A stretch of DNA of 39,606 nucleotides, from positions 1 through 39,606 of the forward strand of contig JAMOTA010000022.1 of the NCBI GenBank assembly GCA_027068435.1, given 5' to 3'. The DNA comes from Sulfurovum sp. (GTDB lineage: Bacteria; Campylobacterota; Campylobacteria; Campylobacterales; Sulfurovaceae). Shown here in pieces: positions 27,521 through 35,780 of the stretch. Position 1 is the stretch's first letter. Each line of letters begins with the position of its first letter. Under the pieces are notes generated by a model. The model saw only the letters and a program-made list of their open reading frames with translations, was not told where the DNA came from and did no database searches. A program made the translations under genes and the position numbers.

Positions 27521-28921
27521 ATGCATATTTATGACAGCGTACAAAAAACAAAACTTCCTTTTGAACCCATCCATAAGGGTGAAGCAAGCATTTATGTTTG
27601 TGGTCCTACTGTTTATGATGATGCCCATTTAGGTCATGCACGAAGTTCATTGGCTTTTGATCTGCTCTCTCGTACCCTTAAAGCCTTTAACTACAAAGTG
27701 ACTATGGGAAAAAATTTTACAGATATAGATGACAAAATCATCAAAAAAGTAGAAGAGACAGGTAAATCAATGGAAGAGATAACCTCTTTTTACATAAAAA
27801 GATATGTAAAAGAGATGGAGGCTATTGGCGTACAACGTGCGGAGATAGAACCTAAGGCTACAGAGTCCTTAGAAGCTATTGAGAGTATGATACAAAAACT
27901 TATAGATAAAGATTTTGCTTATGTTATCTCCACTGGTGATGTCTATTTTGATACAAGCAAAGATAATTGTTATGGTAACATCTCTCATCAAGTAGGTGAA
28001 GATGACGACAATCAAAGTCGTGTAGAACACACCTCCTTTAAACGCAACCCCAAAGACTTTGCACTATGGAAAGCATGTAAAGGTAGTGAAGATATCTGTT
28101 TTGATACAAATTTTTCATCTGGTCGCCCAGGGTGGCATATAGAGTGTTCTGCAATGATAGAAAAACACTTTAAAGGCAGTGATACGTATAGTATAGATAT
28201 ACATGGAGGAGGTGCTGACCTACTCTTTCCTCATCATGAAAATGAAGCCGCTCAGAGCCGTTGTGCTACGGGGCATGAACTCTCTAAGTACTGGATGCAT
28301 AACGGTTTTGTACAGATAGATGGGGAGAAGATGAGTAAATCATTAGGAAATAGCTTTTTTCTTAAAGATGCTCTTAGTGTTTATGATGGAGAAGTTTTAC
28401 GTTACTACCTAAACTCTGTACATTACAGAAATAACTTTAACTTCAATGAAGAAGATTTATTAACTTCAAAAAAAAGATTAGACAAACTCTATAGACTTAA
28501 AAAACGTGTAAGTCCAGGTAAAGGTTCTTCTGTAAATAAAAATTTTAAACAAGCCCTACTTCATGCGATGGGTGATGATTTAAATATCTCTATAGCCCTT
28601 TCAGTTATAGATGAGATGATAGCTACTACTAATGATGCTTTAGACAGTGAACCTAAAAATAAAGCCCTTAAAAAAGAGACTCTAGCTAACATAGAGTTTA
28701 TAGACTCTCTTTTAGGTTTTGGTAATAAAGAGCCATTTTCTTACTTTCAAATAGGGGTAGATGAGGCCCTTAAAAAGAGGATAGAAATACTTTTAGAAAA
28801 GCGAACTGAAGCTAAAAAAGCCAAAGATTTTGAATCTTCTGATGCCATACGAGATGAACTAATAGCTATGAACATCGCCATTATGGATACAGCAGAGGGT
28901 ACACTTTGGGAAAAAATATAA
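27521..28921 (+). CDS. cysS: Cysteinyl-tRNA synthetase
   Basis: 466 residues, class I synthetase. YVCGPTVYDDAHLGHARS holds the zinc-binding Cys and the HIGH-like HLGH; FSSGRPGWHIECSAM and HGGGADLLFPHHENEAAQS are diagnostic of CysRS; KMSKSLGNSF is the KMSKS loop. The C-terminal helical domain ends normally (KDFESSDAIRDELIAMNIAIMDTAEGTLW). Confidence 0.96.
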   Translation: MHIYDSVQKTKLPFEPIHKGEASIYVCGPTVYDDAHLGHARSSLAFDLLSRTLKAFNYKVTMGKNFTDIDDKIIKKVEETGKSMEEITSFYIKRYVKEMEAIGVQRAEIEPKATESLEAIESMIQKLIDKDFAYVISTGDVYFDTSKDNCYGNISHQVGEDDDNQSRVEHTSFKRNPKDFALWKACKGSEDICFDTNFSSGRPGWHIECSAMIEKHFKGSDTYSIDIHGGGADLLFPHHENEAAQSRCATGHELSKYWMHNGFVQIDGEKMSKSLGNSFFLKDALSVYDGEVLRYYLNSVHYRNNFNFNEEDLLTSKKRLDKLYRLKKRVSPGKGSSVNKNFKQALLHAMGDDLNISIALSVIDEMIATTNDALDSEPKNKALKKETLANIEFIDSLLGFGNKEPFSYFQIGVDEALKKRIEILLEKRTEAKKAKDFESSDAIRDELIAMNIAIMDTAEGTLWEKI

Positions 28922-28976
28922 GCTATATGCTTTAGAAGGTATCAAGCTAGCAAGTAGTTTATAACGCAATAGTGGT

Positions 28977-28982
28977 TATAAT
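28977..28982 (+). promoter_or_regulatory. -10 box before the small outer-membrane protein gene
   Basis: AGTGGTTATAATAGT: perfect TATAAT 45 bp before the ATG at 29027. Confidence 0.5.
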
Positions 28983-29026
28983 AGTAGATACCAAAACTAT
29001 ATTTTAGACTTATATAAAGGGCTTTA

Positions 29027-29533
29027 ATGTTTCATGCATTGCTACTTTCTCTTCTTTTTACATCACTTGTTTTTGCTAATAGTGTTCCTGAATTTCCTTT
29101 TATTGGATTCTCTGTTTCAAACCAAAGACTCGATACAAAGATAAAGACTTTAGAGAAAGAGACTACATACAGGTTTAAATATGGTAAACAGACGCAAGAC
29201 TGGAGAACCACCTTCACTTTCGACTACACCAAAGATAGCTATCAAGGCATAGGGCTAGAAGTAGATAAAATACTCCTAGATGGTATGTTTGATACACCTA
29301 AACTTAGACCCTATTTAGGTGCAGTTGCTGGATACATGAAGTTTGATGATACAGAGTTTACTCAAAACTATAAGGAACATAACAGTTACTATTATGGTGG
29401 TAACTTTGGTTTTATTATCTATGCGACAGACTACATTGATATTGATATAGGTTACCACTACTACATTGTAGATGACCTAGATTTTTTAGACAACATTCAT
29501 GGTGCTACTTTTGCCATACATTACTTTTTTTAA
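29027..29533 (+). CDS. Small outer-membrane beta-barrel-like protein, unknown function
   Basis: 168 residues with a signal peptide (MFHALLLSLLFTSLVFA, cleavage after about 17) and alternating amphipathic strands: YRFKYGKQTQDWRTTFTFDYT, RPYLGAVAGYMKFDD, YYYGGNFGFIIYATDYIDIDIGYHYY, ending in HYFF with terminal Phe, the usual outer-membrane insertion signal. Size fits an 8-stranded barrel. Function unknown. It is 16 bp upstream of pyrD and probably cotranscribed. Confidence 0.7.
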   Translation: MFHALLLSLLFTSLVFANSVPEFPFIGFSVSNQRLDTKIKTLEKETTYRFKYGKQTQDWRTTFTFDYTKDSYQGIGLEVDKILLDGMFDTPKLRPYLGAVAGYMKFDDTEFTQNYKEHNSYYYGGNFGFIIYATDYIDIDIGYHYYIVDDLDFLDNIHGATFAIHYFF

Positions 29534-29549
29534 CTAACGGAGCGTAACC

Positions 29550-30620
29550 TTGTCACTTTTTTCTTATAACAACCTCAAAAAGATACTTTTTAAATTAGAC
29601 CCAGAGACTGCACACAGTATTGCAGGGCTTGGACTTAGAGCTGTTTCTCACTGCCCTACTATACAAAATATGATTAAAAATCAAAATTTTGTTACAGACC
29701 CTATTATTCAACAGACAATATTTGGACGTAACTTTCAAAACCCCGTAGGACTTGGAGCAGGCTTCGATAAAAATGGTCAATACATCACTGCTATGCCAAC
29801 TATGGGGTTTGGATACACAGAGATAGGTACAGTCACTCCCATGCCACAAGAGGGAAACCCTAAACCTAGACTTTTTAGACTCATAGAAGACCAATCTATC
29901 CAAAATGCTATGGGTTTCAATAACAAAGGAAGTGACTACATGCTAGAGCGTCTTGACAAGCTCTATTTTCTTGACTATCCTCTAGGTATCAATATTGGTA
30001 AAAATAAACTAACATCTGAAGAGAATGCACTTAATGATTATGAAATCTTGTTTAAAGCATTTAAGAATTATGGTGATTATATTGTCATAAATATCTCTTC
30101 ACCAAATACTCCAGGTTTAAGAGATTTACAAAATGAGTCATTTATTAAAGCCATATTTGCAATGGCTAAAGAGATAACTTCTCAACCTGTTCTACTTAAA
30201 ATTGCTCCAGATATGGAAGCACAAGATGCTATAGACTTATGTAATGTTGCAGTAGAAGCAGGAGCAGCAGGTATCATTGCAACCAACACAACAATAGACT
30301 ATAGTTTAACTGACAGTTCTCAAAAACAAGACTTTGGTGGTATTAGTGGTGCATTACTTACGGAAAAGTCTTATCAACTATTTAGAGCCATAGCTAAAGA
30401 ACTTTATGGTAAAACTTTACTTATCTCTGTAGGAGGTATAGACTCAGCTGAAGAGGCTTACAGACGTATCAAGGCTGGTGCATCATTGGTTCAAGTCTAT
30501 AGTATGCTTGTTTACAAAGGACCTGCACTTATTAAAGAGATTAATGAGGGGCTTATTAAACTTTTACAAGCAGATGGCTATAAACATATAAGTGAAGCTA
30601 TTGGTGCAGATTGGAAATAA
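29550..30620 (+). CDS. pyrD: Dihydroorotate dehydrogenase (quinone), class 2
   Basis: 356 residues. It oxidises dihydroorotate to orotate in pyrimidine synthesis with quinone as acceptor, at the inner membrane. FMN-site blocks NPVGLGAGFDKNGQ and MGFNNKGSD, catalytic Ser in VINISSPNTPGLRDLQ, and LISVGGIDSAEEAYRRIKAGA are present. The N-terminal helical segment marks class 2. The start is TTG at 29550 with GGAG seven bases before it. Confidence 0.95.
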   Translation: MSLFSYNNLKKILFKLDPETAHSIAGLGLRAVSHCPTIQNMIKNQNFVTDPIIQQTIFGRNFQNPVGLGAGFDKNGQYITAMPTMGFGYTEIGTVTPMPQEGNPKPRLFRLIEDQSIQNAMGFNNKGSDYMLERLDKLYFLDYPLGINIGKNKLTSEENALNDYEILFKAFKNYGDYIVINISSPNTPGLRDLQNESFIKAIFAMAKEITSQPVLLKIAPDMEAQDAIDLCNVAVEAGAAGIIATNTTIDYSLTDSSQKQDFGGISGALLTEKSYQLFRAIAKELYGKTLLISVGGIDSAEEAYRRIKAGASLVQVYSMLVYKGPALIKEINEGLIKLLQADGYKHISEAIGADWK

Positions 30621-30641
30621 ACACATAAGATTTAATATTGT

Positions 30642-30657
30642 GGTGGGTTAATCCACC
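30642..30657. repeat. Intergenic palindrome, copy 1 (GGTGG...CCACC)
   Basis: GGTGGGTTAATCCACC between pyrD and the M16 peptidase gene, a 5-bp stem with possible inner pairing. A close relative, with the same GGTGG/CCACC arms, lies at 33691-33708. It could be a short REP-like element or a terminator stem. Confidence 0.5.
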
Positions 30658-30673
30658 CTACACGGAGAAATAA

Positions 30674-32014
30674 ATGAACATATACATATTTTTAAAACAG
30701 TCAATCTTAGGATTGATGCTTATTACAGGAGTATTAATGGCAAATTCACTACCAGAACATTTTACAAAAACACTAGAAAATGGGATGCAAATAGTTGTTA
30801 TCCCTATGGATAATCATTCAGGTGTTATTACTTCAGACATCTACTACAAAGTAGGTAGCAGAAATGAGGTGATGGGTAAGAGTGGTATGGCTCACATGCT
30901 AGAACACTTAAGTTTCAAGTCAACGAAAAAACTAAAAGAGGGTGAATTTGATACCATAGTCAAAGGACGTGGAGGAGTAAATAACGCCTCTACAGGTTTT
31001 GACCAGACACACTACTACATTAAGACAGCAAGTAAAAATTTAGCGATGACTATTGACCTTTTTGCTGAACTCATGCATAACTTAAACCTTATAGATGAAG
31101 AGTTCCAAAAAGAGCGTAATGTTGTAGCAGAAGAGAGACGTTTACGTACAGATAATAACCCTATGGGATACCTCTATTTTCGTATCTTTAACACACACTT
31201 TACCTACCATCCATATCACTGGTTGCCTATAGGTTTTATGGAAGATATTTTATCTTGGAAGATAGAAGATATTAGAACATTTTACCAACATTACTACCAA
31301 CCTAATAATGCTATTTTAGTTGTAGCTGGTGATATTGACTATAAAGAGGTCTTTAAAGAGGCAGAAAATCATTTCGGTAATATTAAAAATGAATATGAAG
31401 TTCCTAAAGTTATAGCGGTAGAGCCTAAAGTAGATGGAGCAAAAAGAGCTATCTTACACAAAGAGAGTAACCAAGTAGATACGATTGCTATTACCTACTC
31501 AATCCCTAATTTTGAAGATGATGACCAAGTTGCACTCTCTGCCATTAGCCATATTTTAAGTGCAGGAAAAAGTAGTCGTTTTGAAAAAACACTTGTTACA
31601 GAGAAACAACTTGTTAACCAAATCTATGGATACAATATGGAATTAAAAGACCCTGGAGTTTTTTTAATTATGGCTATGGTATCTCCTAACTCCTCTTTAG
31701 ATGTTGTAGAAAAAGAGATACTCAGTGAGTTAGATAAACTGAAAAATGGTAGTGTAACTCAAGCCGAATTAGATAAGGTAAAAATCAACACAAAAGCAGA
31801 GTTTATCTACTCTTTAGAGAGTTCTTCTTCTGTAGCAGGACTCTATGGTGAGTACTATGTAAAAGGAAATATCAAACCTTTACTTGAATATGAAGAGAAA
31901 TTAGATAAAATTACACTCAAAGATATTAGTGATATCGCTAAAAAGTATTTTGACCATGAATTTTCAACCACAGTCATACTTAAAAAGAACAAAGAGGAAA
32001 AGATTAATGAATAA
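30674..32014 (+). CDS. M16-family zinc metallopeptidase (insulinase/PqqL-like)
   Basis: 446 residues. Signal peptide (about 1-23). The inverted zinc motif HxxEH is H74-M-L-E77-H78 (GMAHMLEHLSFK), with the distal Glu ligand in VVAEERRLRTDNN, and the C-terminal M16 half follows (QPNNAILVVAGDIDYKEVF, then the inactive domain). It is a periplasmic or outer-membrane-facing processing protease; its substrate is unknown. Its end overlaps dapA by 8 bp. Confidence 0.9.
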   Translation: MNIYIFLKQSILGLMLITGVLMANSLPEHFTKTLENGMQIVVIPMDNHSGVITSDIYYKVGSRNEVMGKSGMAHMLEHLSFKSTKKLKEGEFDTIVKGRGGVNNASTGFDQTHYYIKTASKNLAMTIDLFAELMHNLNLIDEEFQKERNVVAEERRLRTDNNPMGYLYFRIFNTHFTYHPYHWLPIGFMEDILSWKIEDIRTFYQHYYQPNNAILVVAGDIDYKEVFKEAENHFGNIKNEYEVPKVIAVEPKVDGAKRAILHKESNQVDTIAITYSIPNFEDDDQVALSAISHILSAGKSSRFEKTLVTEKQLVNQIYGYNMELKDPGVFLIMAMVSPNSSLDVVEKEILSELDKLKNGSVTQAELDKVKINTKAEFIYSLESSSSVAGLYGEYYVKGNIKPLLEYEEKLDKITLKDISDIAKKYFDHEFSTTVILKKNKEEKINE

Positions 32015-32900
32015 CTACATAACTGGTGCAACCACTGCACTTATTACTCCATTTAAAAATGGTACTTTAGATGAAGCAACGTATGCAAAACTTATAGAGA
32101 GACAGATAGCACACAACATAGATGCTGTTTGTCCTGTAGGAACTACGGGTGAGTCTGCGACACTTAGCCATGATGAACATAAAAGATGTATTGAGATAGC
32201 AGTAGAAGTATGTAAAGGTACAAAAACAAAAGTACTCGCAGGTGCAGGAAGCAATGCAACACATGAGGCAATAGACATTGCTAAACATGCAGAGTCATGT
32301 GGAGTAGATGCACTTTTTTCAGTAAGTCCATACTACAACAAACCTAGTCAAGAGGGTCTTTACCAACACTATAAAGCCATTGCAAGTGCAGTAAATGTAC
32401 CTTTTATGCTTTATAATGTACCAGGACGTACAGGTGTTGACATCTTAGCAGATACAGTAAAAAGACTTTTTGATGATGTAGAGAATATTATGGGTATTAA
32501 AGAGGCTACTGGATCCATAGAGAGAACTGTTGAACTTTTAGCAAAAATACCTGATCTTTATGTCTTCTCTGGTGATGATGCCATTGATTTTCCTATCTTA
32601 GCTAGTGGTGGGAAAGGGGTAACTTCTGTAACTTCTAACCTTTTACCAGATATGAAAGCGAACTTAGCACATGCAGCACTTGAGGGTGATTATAAAACCT
32701 CTAAAACAATTAATGATGAGCTTTTTGCCATTAATAAAGTACTCTTTTGTGAAAGTAACCCGATTCCTATAAAAGCTGCTATGTATATTGCAGGACTTAT
32801 AGATACTTTAGAGTATAGACTTCCTTTAGTTCCTCCAAGTATTGAAAACATGAAAAGAATTGAAGATGTAATGAAAAAATATAAAATAGTAGGAGCGTAA
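32007..32900 (+). CDS. dapA: 4-hydroxy-tetrahydrodipicolinate synthase
   Basis: 297 residues. It condenses pyruvate with aspartate semialdehyde in lysine/diaminopimelate synthesis. GTTGESATL (45-53), Tyr136 in LYNVPGRTG, and Schiff-base Lys165 in GIKEATGS are conserved. The frame is open from 31929, but the ATG at 32007 gives the family-standard start (MNNYITGATTALITPF) and has AGAGGA upstream, so it overlaps the protease gene by 8 bp. Confidence 0.96.
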   Translation: MNNYITGATTALITPFKNGTLDEATYAKLIERQIAHNIDAVCPVGTTGESATLSHDEHKRCIEIAVEVCKGTKTKVLAGAGSNATHEAIDIAKHAESCGVDALFSVSPYYNKPSQEGLYQHYKAIASAVNVPFMLYNVPGRTGVDILADTVKRLFDDVENIMGIKEATGSIERTVELLAKIPDLYVFSGDDAIDFPILASGGKGVTSVTSNLLPDMKANLAHAALEGDYKTSKTINDELFAINKVLFCESNPIPIKAAMYIAGLIDTLEYRLPLVPPSIENMKRIEDVMKKYKIVGA

Positions 32901-32901
32901 T

Positions 32902-33681
32902 ATGTCAGATATGCAAGGTAAAACACTTGTTATAACAGGTGCAACCAAAGGTATAGGAAAAGCAGTAGCAGAGAAATTTGCTCAAAATGGTGTAAACATC
33001 GCTTTTACTTACAACTCAAACGAAGAGATAGCCAATGAAATTGCAGCAGACTTAACTGCTAAGTATGGTGTCAAAGCAAAAGCTTATCCTCTTAATATTT
33101 TGGAACTTGATGAGTTTAAACCACTATTTTTAGAGATAGATAAAGATTTTGATAGAGTTGATTTCTTTGTATCAAATGCGATGATTTATGGTCGTCCTGT
33201 TGTAGGTGGTTATGGTAAGTTTATGAAACTTCGTCCTAAAAAAGGTTTACAAAACATTTACACTGCAACAGTAGGTGCTTTTGTACGTGGTTCACAAGAG
33301 GCAGCTGTACGTATGGAAAAAGTTGGTGGTGGAGCTATTGTTACACTTAGCTCTACAGGAAACCTTATTTACATCGACAACTATGCTGGACATGGTACAA
33401 ACAAAGCAGCCGTAGAAGCGATGAGTCGTTACGCAGCTGTTGAACTAGGAGATATGGATATTAGAGTTAATGCTGTATCTGGTGGTCCAATAGACACAGA
33501 CGCGCTTAAAGCATTTACCAACTATGAAGAGGTAAAAGCAGAAACTATTAAACGTTCAGCAGTAAATAGAATGGGAAGTCCAGAAGACTTAGCTGGTTCT
33601 GTTTACTTCTTGTGTACAAAAGAGGCTAGCTGGATTACAGGTCAAACCCTAGTGGTTGACGGTGGAACAACTTTTAGATAG
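32902..33681 (+). CDS. fabL: Short-chain dehydrogenase, FabL-type enoyl-ACP reductase
   Basis: 259 residues, SDR fold. Cofactor motif TGATKGIG (12-19) suits NADP(H). The active-site spacing is Tyr-x6-Lys (NYAGHGTNK), as in FabI/FabL and not the Tyr-x3-Lys of ordinary SDRs, and the block NAVSGGPIDTDAL closely resembles Bacillus FabL. It would carry out the last reductive step of fatty-acid elongation. It begins 1 bp after dapA, with AGGAG inside the dapA end. Another SDR function cannot be excluded. Confidence 0.75.
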   Translation: MSDMQGKTLVITGATKGIGKAVAEKFAQNGVNIAFTYNSNEEIANEIAADLTAKYGVKAKAYPLNILELDEFKPLFLEIDKDFDRVDFFVSNAMIYGRPVVGGYGKFMKLRPKKGLQNIYTATVGAFVRGSQEAAVRMEKVGGGAIVTLSSTGNLIYIDNYAGHGTNKAAVEAMSRYAAVELGDMDIRVNAVSGGPIDTDALKAFTNYEEVKAETIKRSAVNRMGSPEDLAGSVYFLCTKEASWITGQTLVVDGGTTFR

Positions 33682-33690
33682 CCATTATTT

Positions 33691-33708
33691 TGGTGGATTT
33701 ATCCACCA
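33691..33708. repeat. Intergenic palindrome, copy 2
   Basis: TGGTGGATTTATCCACCA, an 8-bp perfect stem around a TT loop, directly after fabL. It shares the GGTGG/CCACC arms with the copy at 30642-30657. Confidence 0.55.
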
Positions 33709-33743
33709 TCATTCAACAGATAATTATAATAAAAGAGAAACAG

Positions 33744-34304
33744 ATGAACAAATCACAAATATTTAATATACCCAATATTTTAGCCTTTACACGTCTTCTA
33801 CTCGCTCCTGTGATGTTTCTCTTTTTAGTTAACCAAGATGCTACTTTATTTGAGGGTATTCATCCATCTTGGCTTAACTACATCGCTGCTTTTATTTTTG
33901 TACTTGCTTCTGCTACAGACTTTTTTGATGGATACATTGCAAGAACCTTTGACCAAATCACTGTTTTAGGCTCTATACTTGACCCTTTAGCAGACAAAAT
34001 GCTTACACTAGCGGGATTTCTAGGACTTATGATGTTAGGCTCTGCTTCTCCTTGGGCTGTTTTTCTTATTATTACTCGTGAGCTTTTTATTACAGGTCTT
34101 CGTGTCTCAGCAGTAAGTCAAGGACTTGATATCTCAGCTTCATGGATGGGTAAAGTGAAAACTGTTGTACAGATGATAGCAATAGGTTTTTTACTCATGG
34201 GTTGGATGGGTGGAGAGATACTACTTTGGATAGCTGTTGTACTTACACTCTACTCAGGATACGAATACGTAAGAGATTTCTTTAAAAATACCAAACTTTC
34301 ATAA
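33744..34304 (+). CDS. pgsA: CDP-diacylglycerol-glycerol-3-phosphate 3-phosphatidyltransferase
   Basis: About 186 residues and five membrane helices. The CDP-alcohol phosphotransferase motif D-G-x2-A-R-x8-G-x3-D-x3-D is complete (FDGYIARTFDQITVLG then SILDPLADK). It makes phosphatidylglycerophosphate for PG lipids. The frame is open from 33690, but the ATG at 33744 gives the family start MNKSQIFNIPNILAFTR and follows AAGAGAAACAG; the longer version would run through the palindrome. Confidence 0.93.
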   Translation: MNKSQIFNIPNILAFTRLLLAPVMFLFLVNQDATLFEGIHPSWLNYIAAFIFVLASATDFFDGYIARTFDQITVLGSILDPLADKMLTLAGFLGLMMLGSASPWAVFLIITRELFITGLRVSAVSQGLDISASWMGKVKTVVQMIAIGFLLMGWMGGEILLWIAVVLTLYSGYEYVRDFFKNTKLS

Positions 34305-34361
34305 AAATATATTTGCTTAAAAATTAATCACTATTTTCATTTATATTACATTAACATTTGA

Positions 34362-34367
34362 TATACT
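34362..34367 (+). promoter_or_regulatory. -10 box for the first porin
   Basis: ATTTGATATACTTTTG: TATACT 31 bp before the ATG at 34399, with TTAACA about 10 bases before it. Plausible strong promoter for an abundant protein. Confidence 0.45.
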
Positions 34368-34398
34368 TTTGTAAATTAACACAAAACAAGGAAATAAT

Positions 34399-35529
34399 AT
34401 GAAACTAACTAAATTAAGTTTAATAGCAATCATCGCAGTGAATGCAGCAGTAGCAGGTGGAGACATAGTTGAGATAGAAACACCAAGCGAGGCATGCAAC
34501 AGTAACACTACTATCAATGGTAAATTACAAGGGTACTACATCACTAATGATGCTACAGATGATATGTTTGGTGACCAATCACAACTAGGTTTTGCAGCAA
34601 CTTTAGATGTTAGCCACAAATTTAACAACTGGTTAACAGCAAACTTTTCAGCTATTGGGTATGTAAATGCATTTAAACAACCAAATATGATATATATGGA
34701 AGGCAATAAAAACGGTGCTTTTTTCAATGTAGCAAACTTAACTGCAACTTTTGGAGACACTACATTCGTAGCAGGTCGTCAACTTCTTGATACCCCAATG
34801 CTTGGTAGTTTTGACTGGTTATTAGCTACTAGTGGATTTGAAGCATATACATTAGTTAATACTTCTATCTCTAATGTAACATTTGTTGCTTCTTATGTAA
34901 GAACATTAAGAGCTCAAAATTCAGGTGACAACTTTGTAAATCTTACAGATATAGGAGATGGTAATAACTGGACAGTGGGTGTAGCTTATGACGATAAAGC
35001 TATTTCAGGTAGTGTTTGGTACTATAATGTAGATGCTGCTAATTATACACAAGTATATACTGATGCAGGTTATAACTTTGGTTCATTTAAAGTTTCTGGG
35101 CAATTCGCATCAACAGATTATAATACAGGCTTAGACTCAACTGCATTTGCAGGAAAAGTTGAAACAACATTCTCTAATATTACTTTAATGGCAGCTGTAA
35201 GTTCAATATCTGATAGAGCAGCTGGTTTTGTTGAGAGAGATAGTTTCTATACTAGTTCATGGAATACATTTGCATCCACTATTGCTATTGCTAACGATGA
35301 TACAATGTCATGGAAAGTTGGAGCTTCAACTACTTATGCAGGTATAGATGCGGAACTTTCTTATGCTGGATATAGTGATGAAGGTTCAGAGTTTGACCTT
35401 ATTTTAGGATATAATATTACTAATTGTACTTCTGTTTCAGCTGTATATAGCATGACTGATTATGATATAAATACTGATACTACTGATTCTCTAAATGCAC
35501 TTGAACTAGTTGTAACTTACAAGTTTTAA
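34399..35529 (+). CDS. Outer-membrane porin, Campylobacterota type
   Basis: 376 residues. Signal peptide (MKLTKLSLIAIIAVNAAVAGG, about 1-19), then repeated amphipathic strands (TTINGKLQGYYITNDAT, LGFAATLDVSHKF, VAGRQLLDTPMLGS) and a terminal VVTYKF with Phe at the end. The FVAGRQLLDTPM block is also found in the second porin of this window (KLGRQTLDTPHAD), so the two are paralogues. It forms a diffusion pore; specificity unknown. AAGGAAA is the RBS; a long hairpin follows. Confidence 0.8.
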   Translation: MKLTKLSLIAIIAVNAAVAGGDIVEIETPSEACNSNTTINGKLQGYYITNDATDDMFGDQSQLGFAATLDVSHKFNNWLTANFSAIGYVNAFKQPNMIYMEGNKNGAFFNVANLTATFGDTTFVAGRQLLDTPMLGSFDWLLATSGFEAYTLVNTSISNVTFVASYVRTLRAQNSGDNFVNLTDIGDGNNWTVGVAYDDKAISGSVWYYNVDAANYTQVYTDAGYNFGSFKVSGQFASTDYNTGLDSTAFAGKVETTFSNITLMAAVSSISDRAAGFVERDSFYTSSWNTFASTIAIANDDTMSWKVGASTTYAGIDAELSYAGYSDEGSEFDLILGYNITNCTSVSAVYSMTDYDINTDTTDSLNALELVVTYKF

Positions 35530-35550
35530 TTAAAAACTAATCTCAAACTA

Positions 35551-35583
35551 CCTTAGAAGGACTCTTTTTAAGAGTCTTTAAGG
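35551..35583 (+). terminator. Terminator hairpin after the first porin
   Basis: GACTCTT / AAGAGTC around a TTT loop, extended by an outer CCTTA / TAAGG pair, 22 bp after the stop, followed by a T-rich stretch (TATCTTTCTCTCTTT). Confidence 0.7.
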
Positions 35584-35728
35584 GTATCTTTCTCTCTTTA
35601 CAAACCTAATATTTCACACATTACAACATTAATTTAAATCGCCAATTCTAACAATTATTTTATGATAACAAATATCAATTTAACATTTTTTAAGCTAAAT
35701 TACCGTATATTACTCACTATGAATTGTA

Positions 35729-35747
35729 AATGATAATAATTTTCATT
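35729..35747 (+). promoter_or_regulatory. Putative Fur box upstream of feoB
   Basis: AATGATAATAATTTTCATT, a 19-bp imperfect palindrome (8 of 9 pairs) closely matching the GATAATGATAATCATTATC Fur consensus, 33 bp before the feoB ATG. A second, weaker GATAACAAATATC site lies near 35664-35676. Ferrous iron uptake genes are classic Fur targets, so the match is credible though untested. Confidence 0.65.
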
Positions 35748-35780
35748 TTAACTCTAAATAAACCTAAGGATAATTAATCC

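Noticed and set aside
31929..32006. N-terminal extension of dapA by 26 codons
   Set aside because: It overlaps deeply with the M16 peptidase gene; the ATG at 32007 has an RBS and gives the family-standard start.
33690..33743. N-terminal extension of pgsA by 18 codons
   Set aside because: The extension is translated through a palindrome and has no family similarity; the ATG at 33744 gives the expected start.
34321..34340. T3/T7-promoter-like AATTAATCACTAT before the first porin
   Set aside because: Only the CACTA core matches; a 6-base core of this kind is expected many times by chance in 40 kb of AT-rich DNA.
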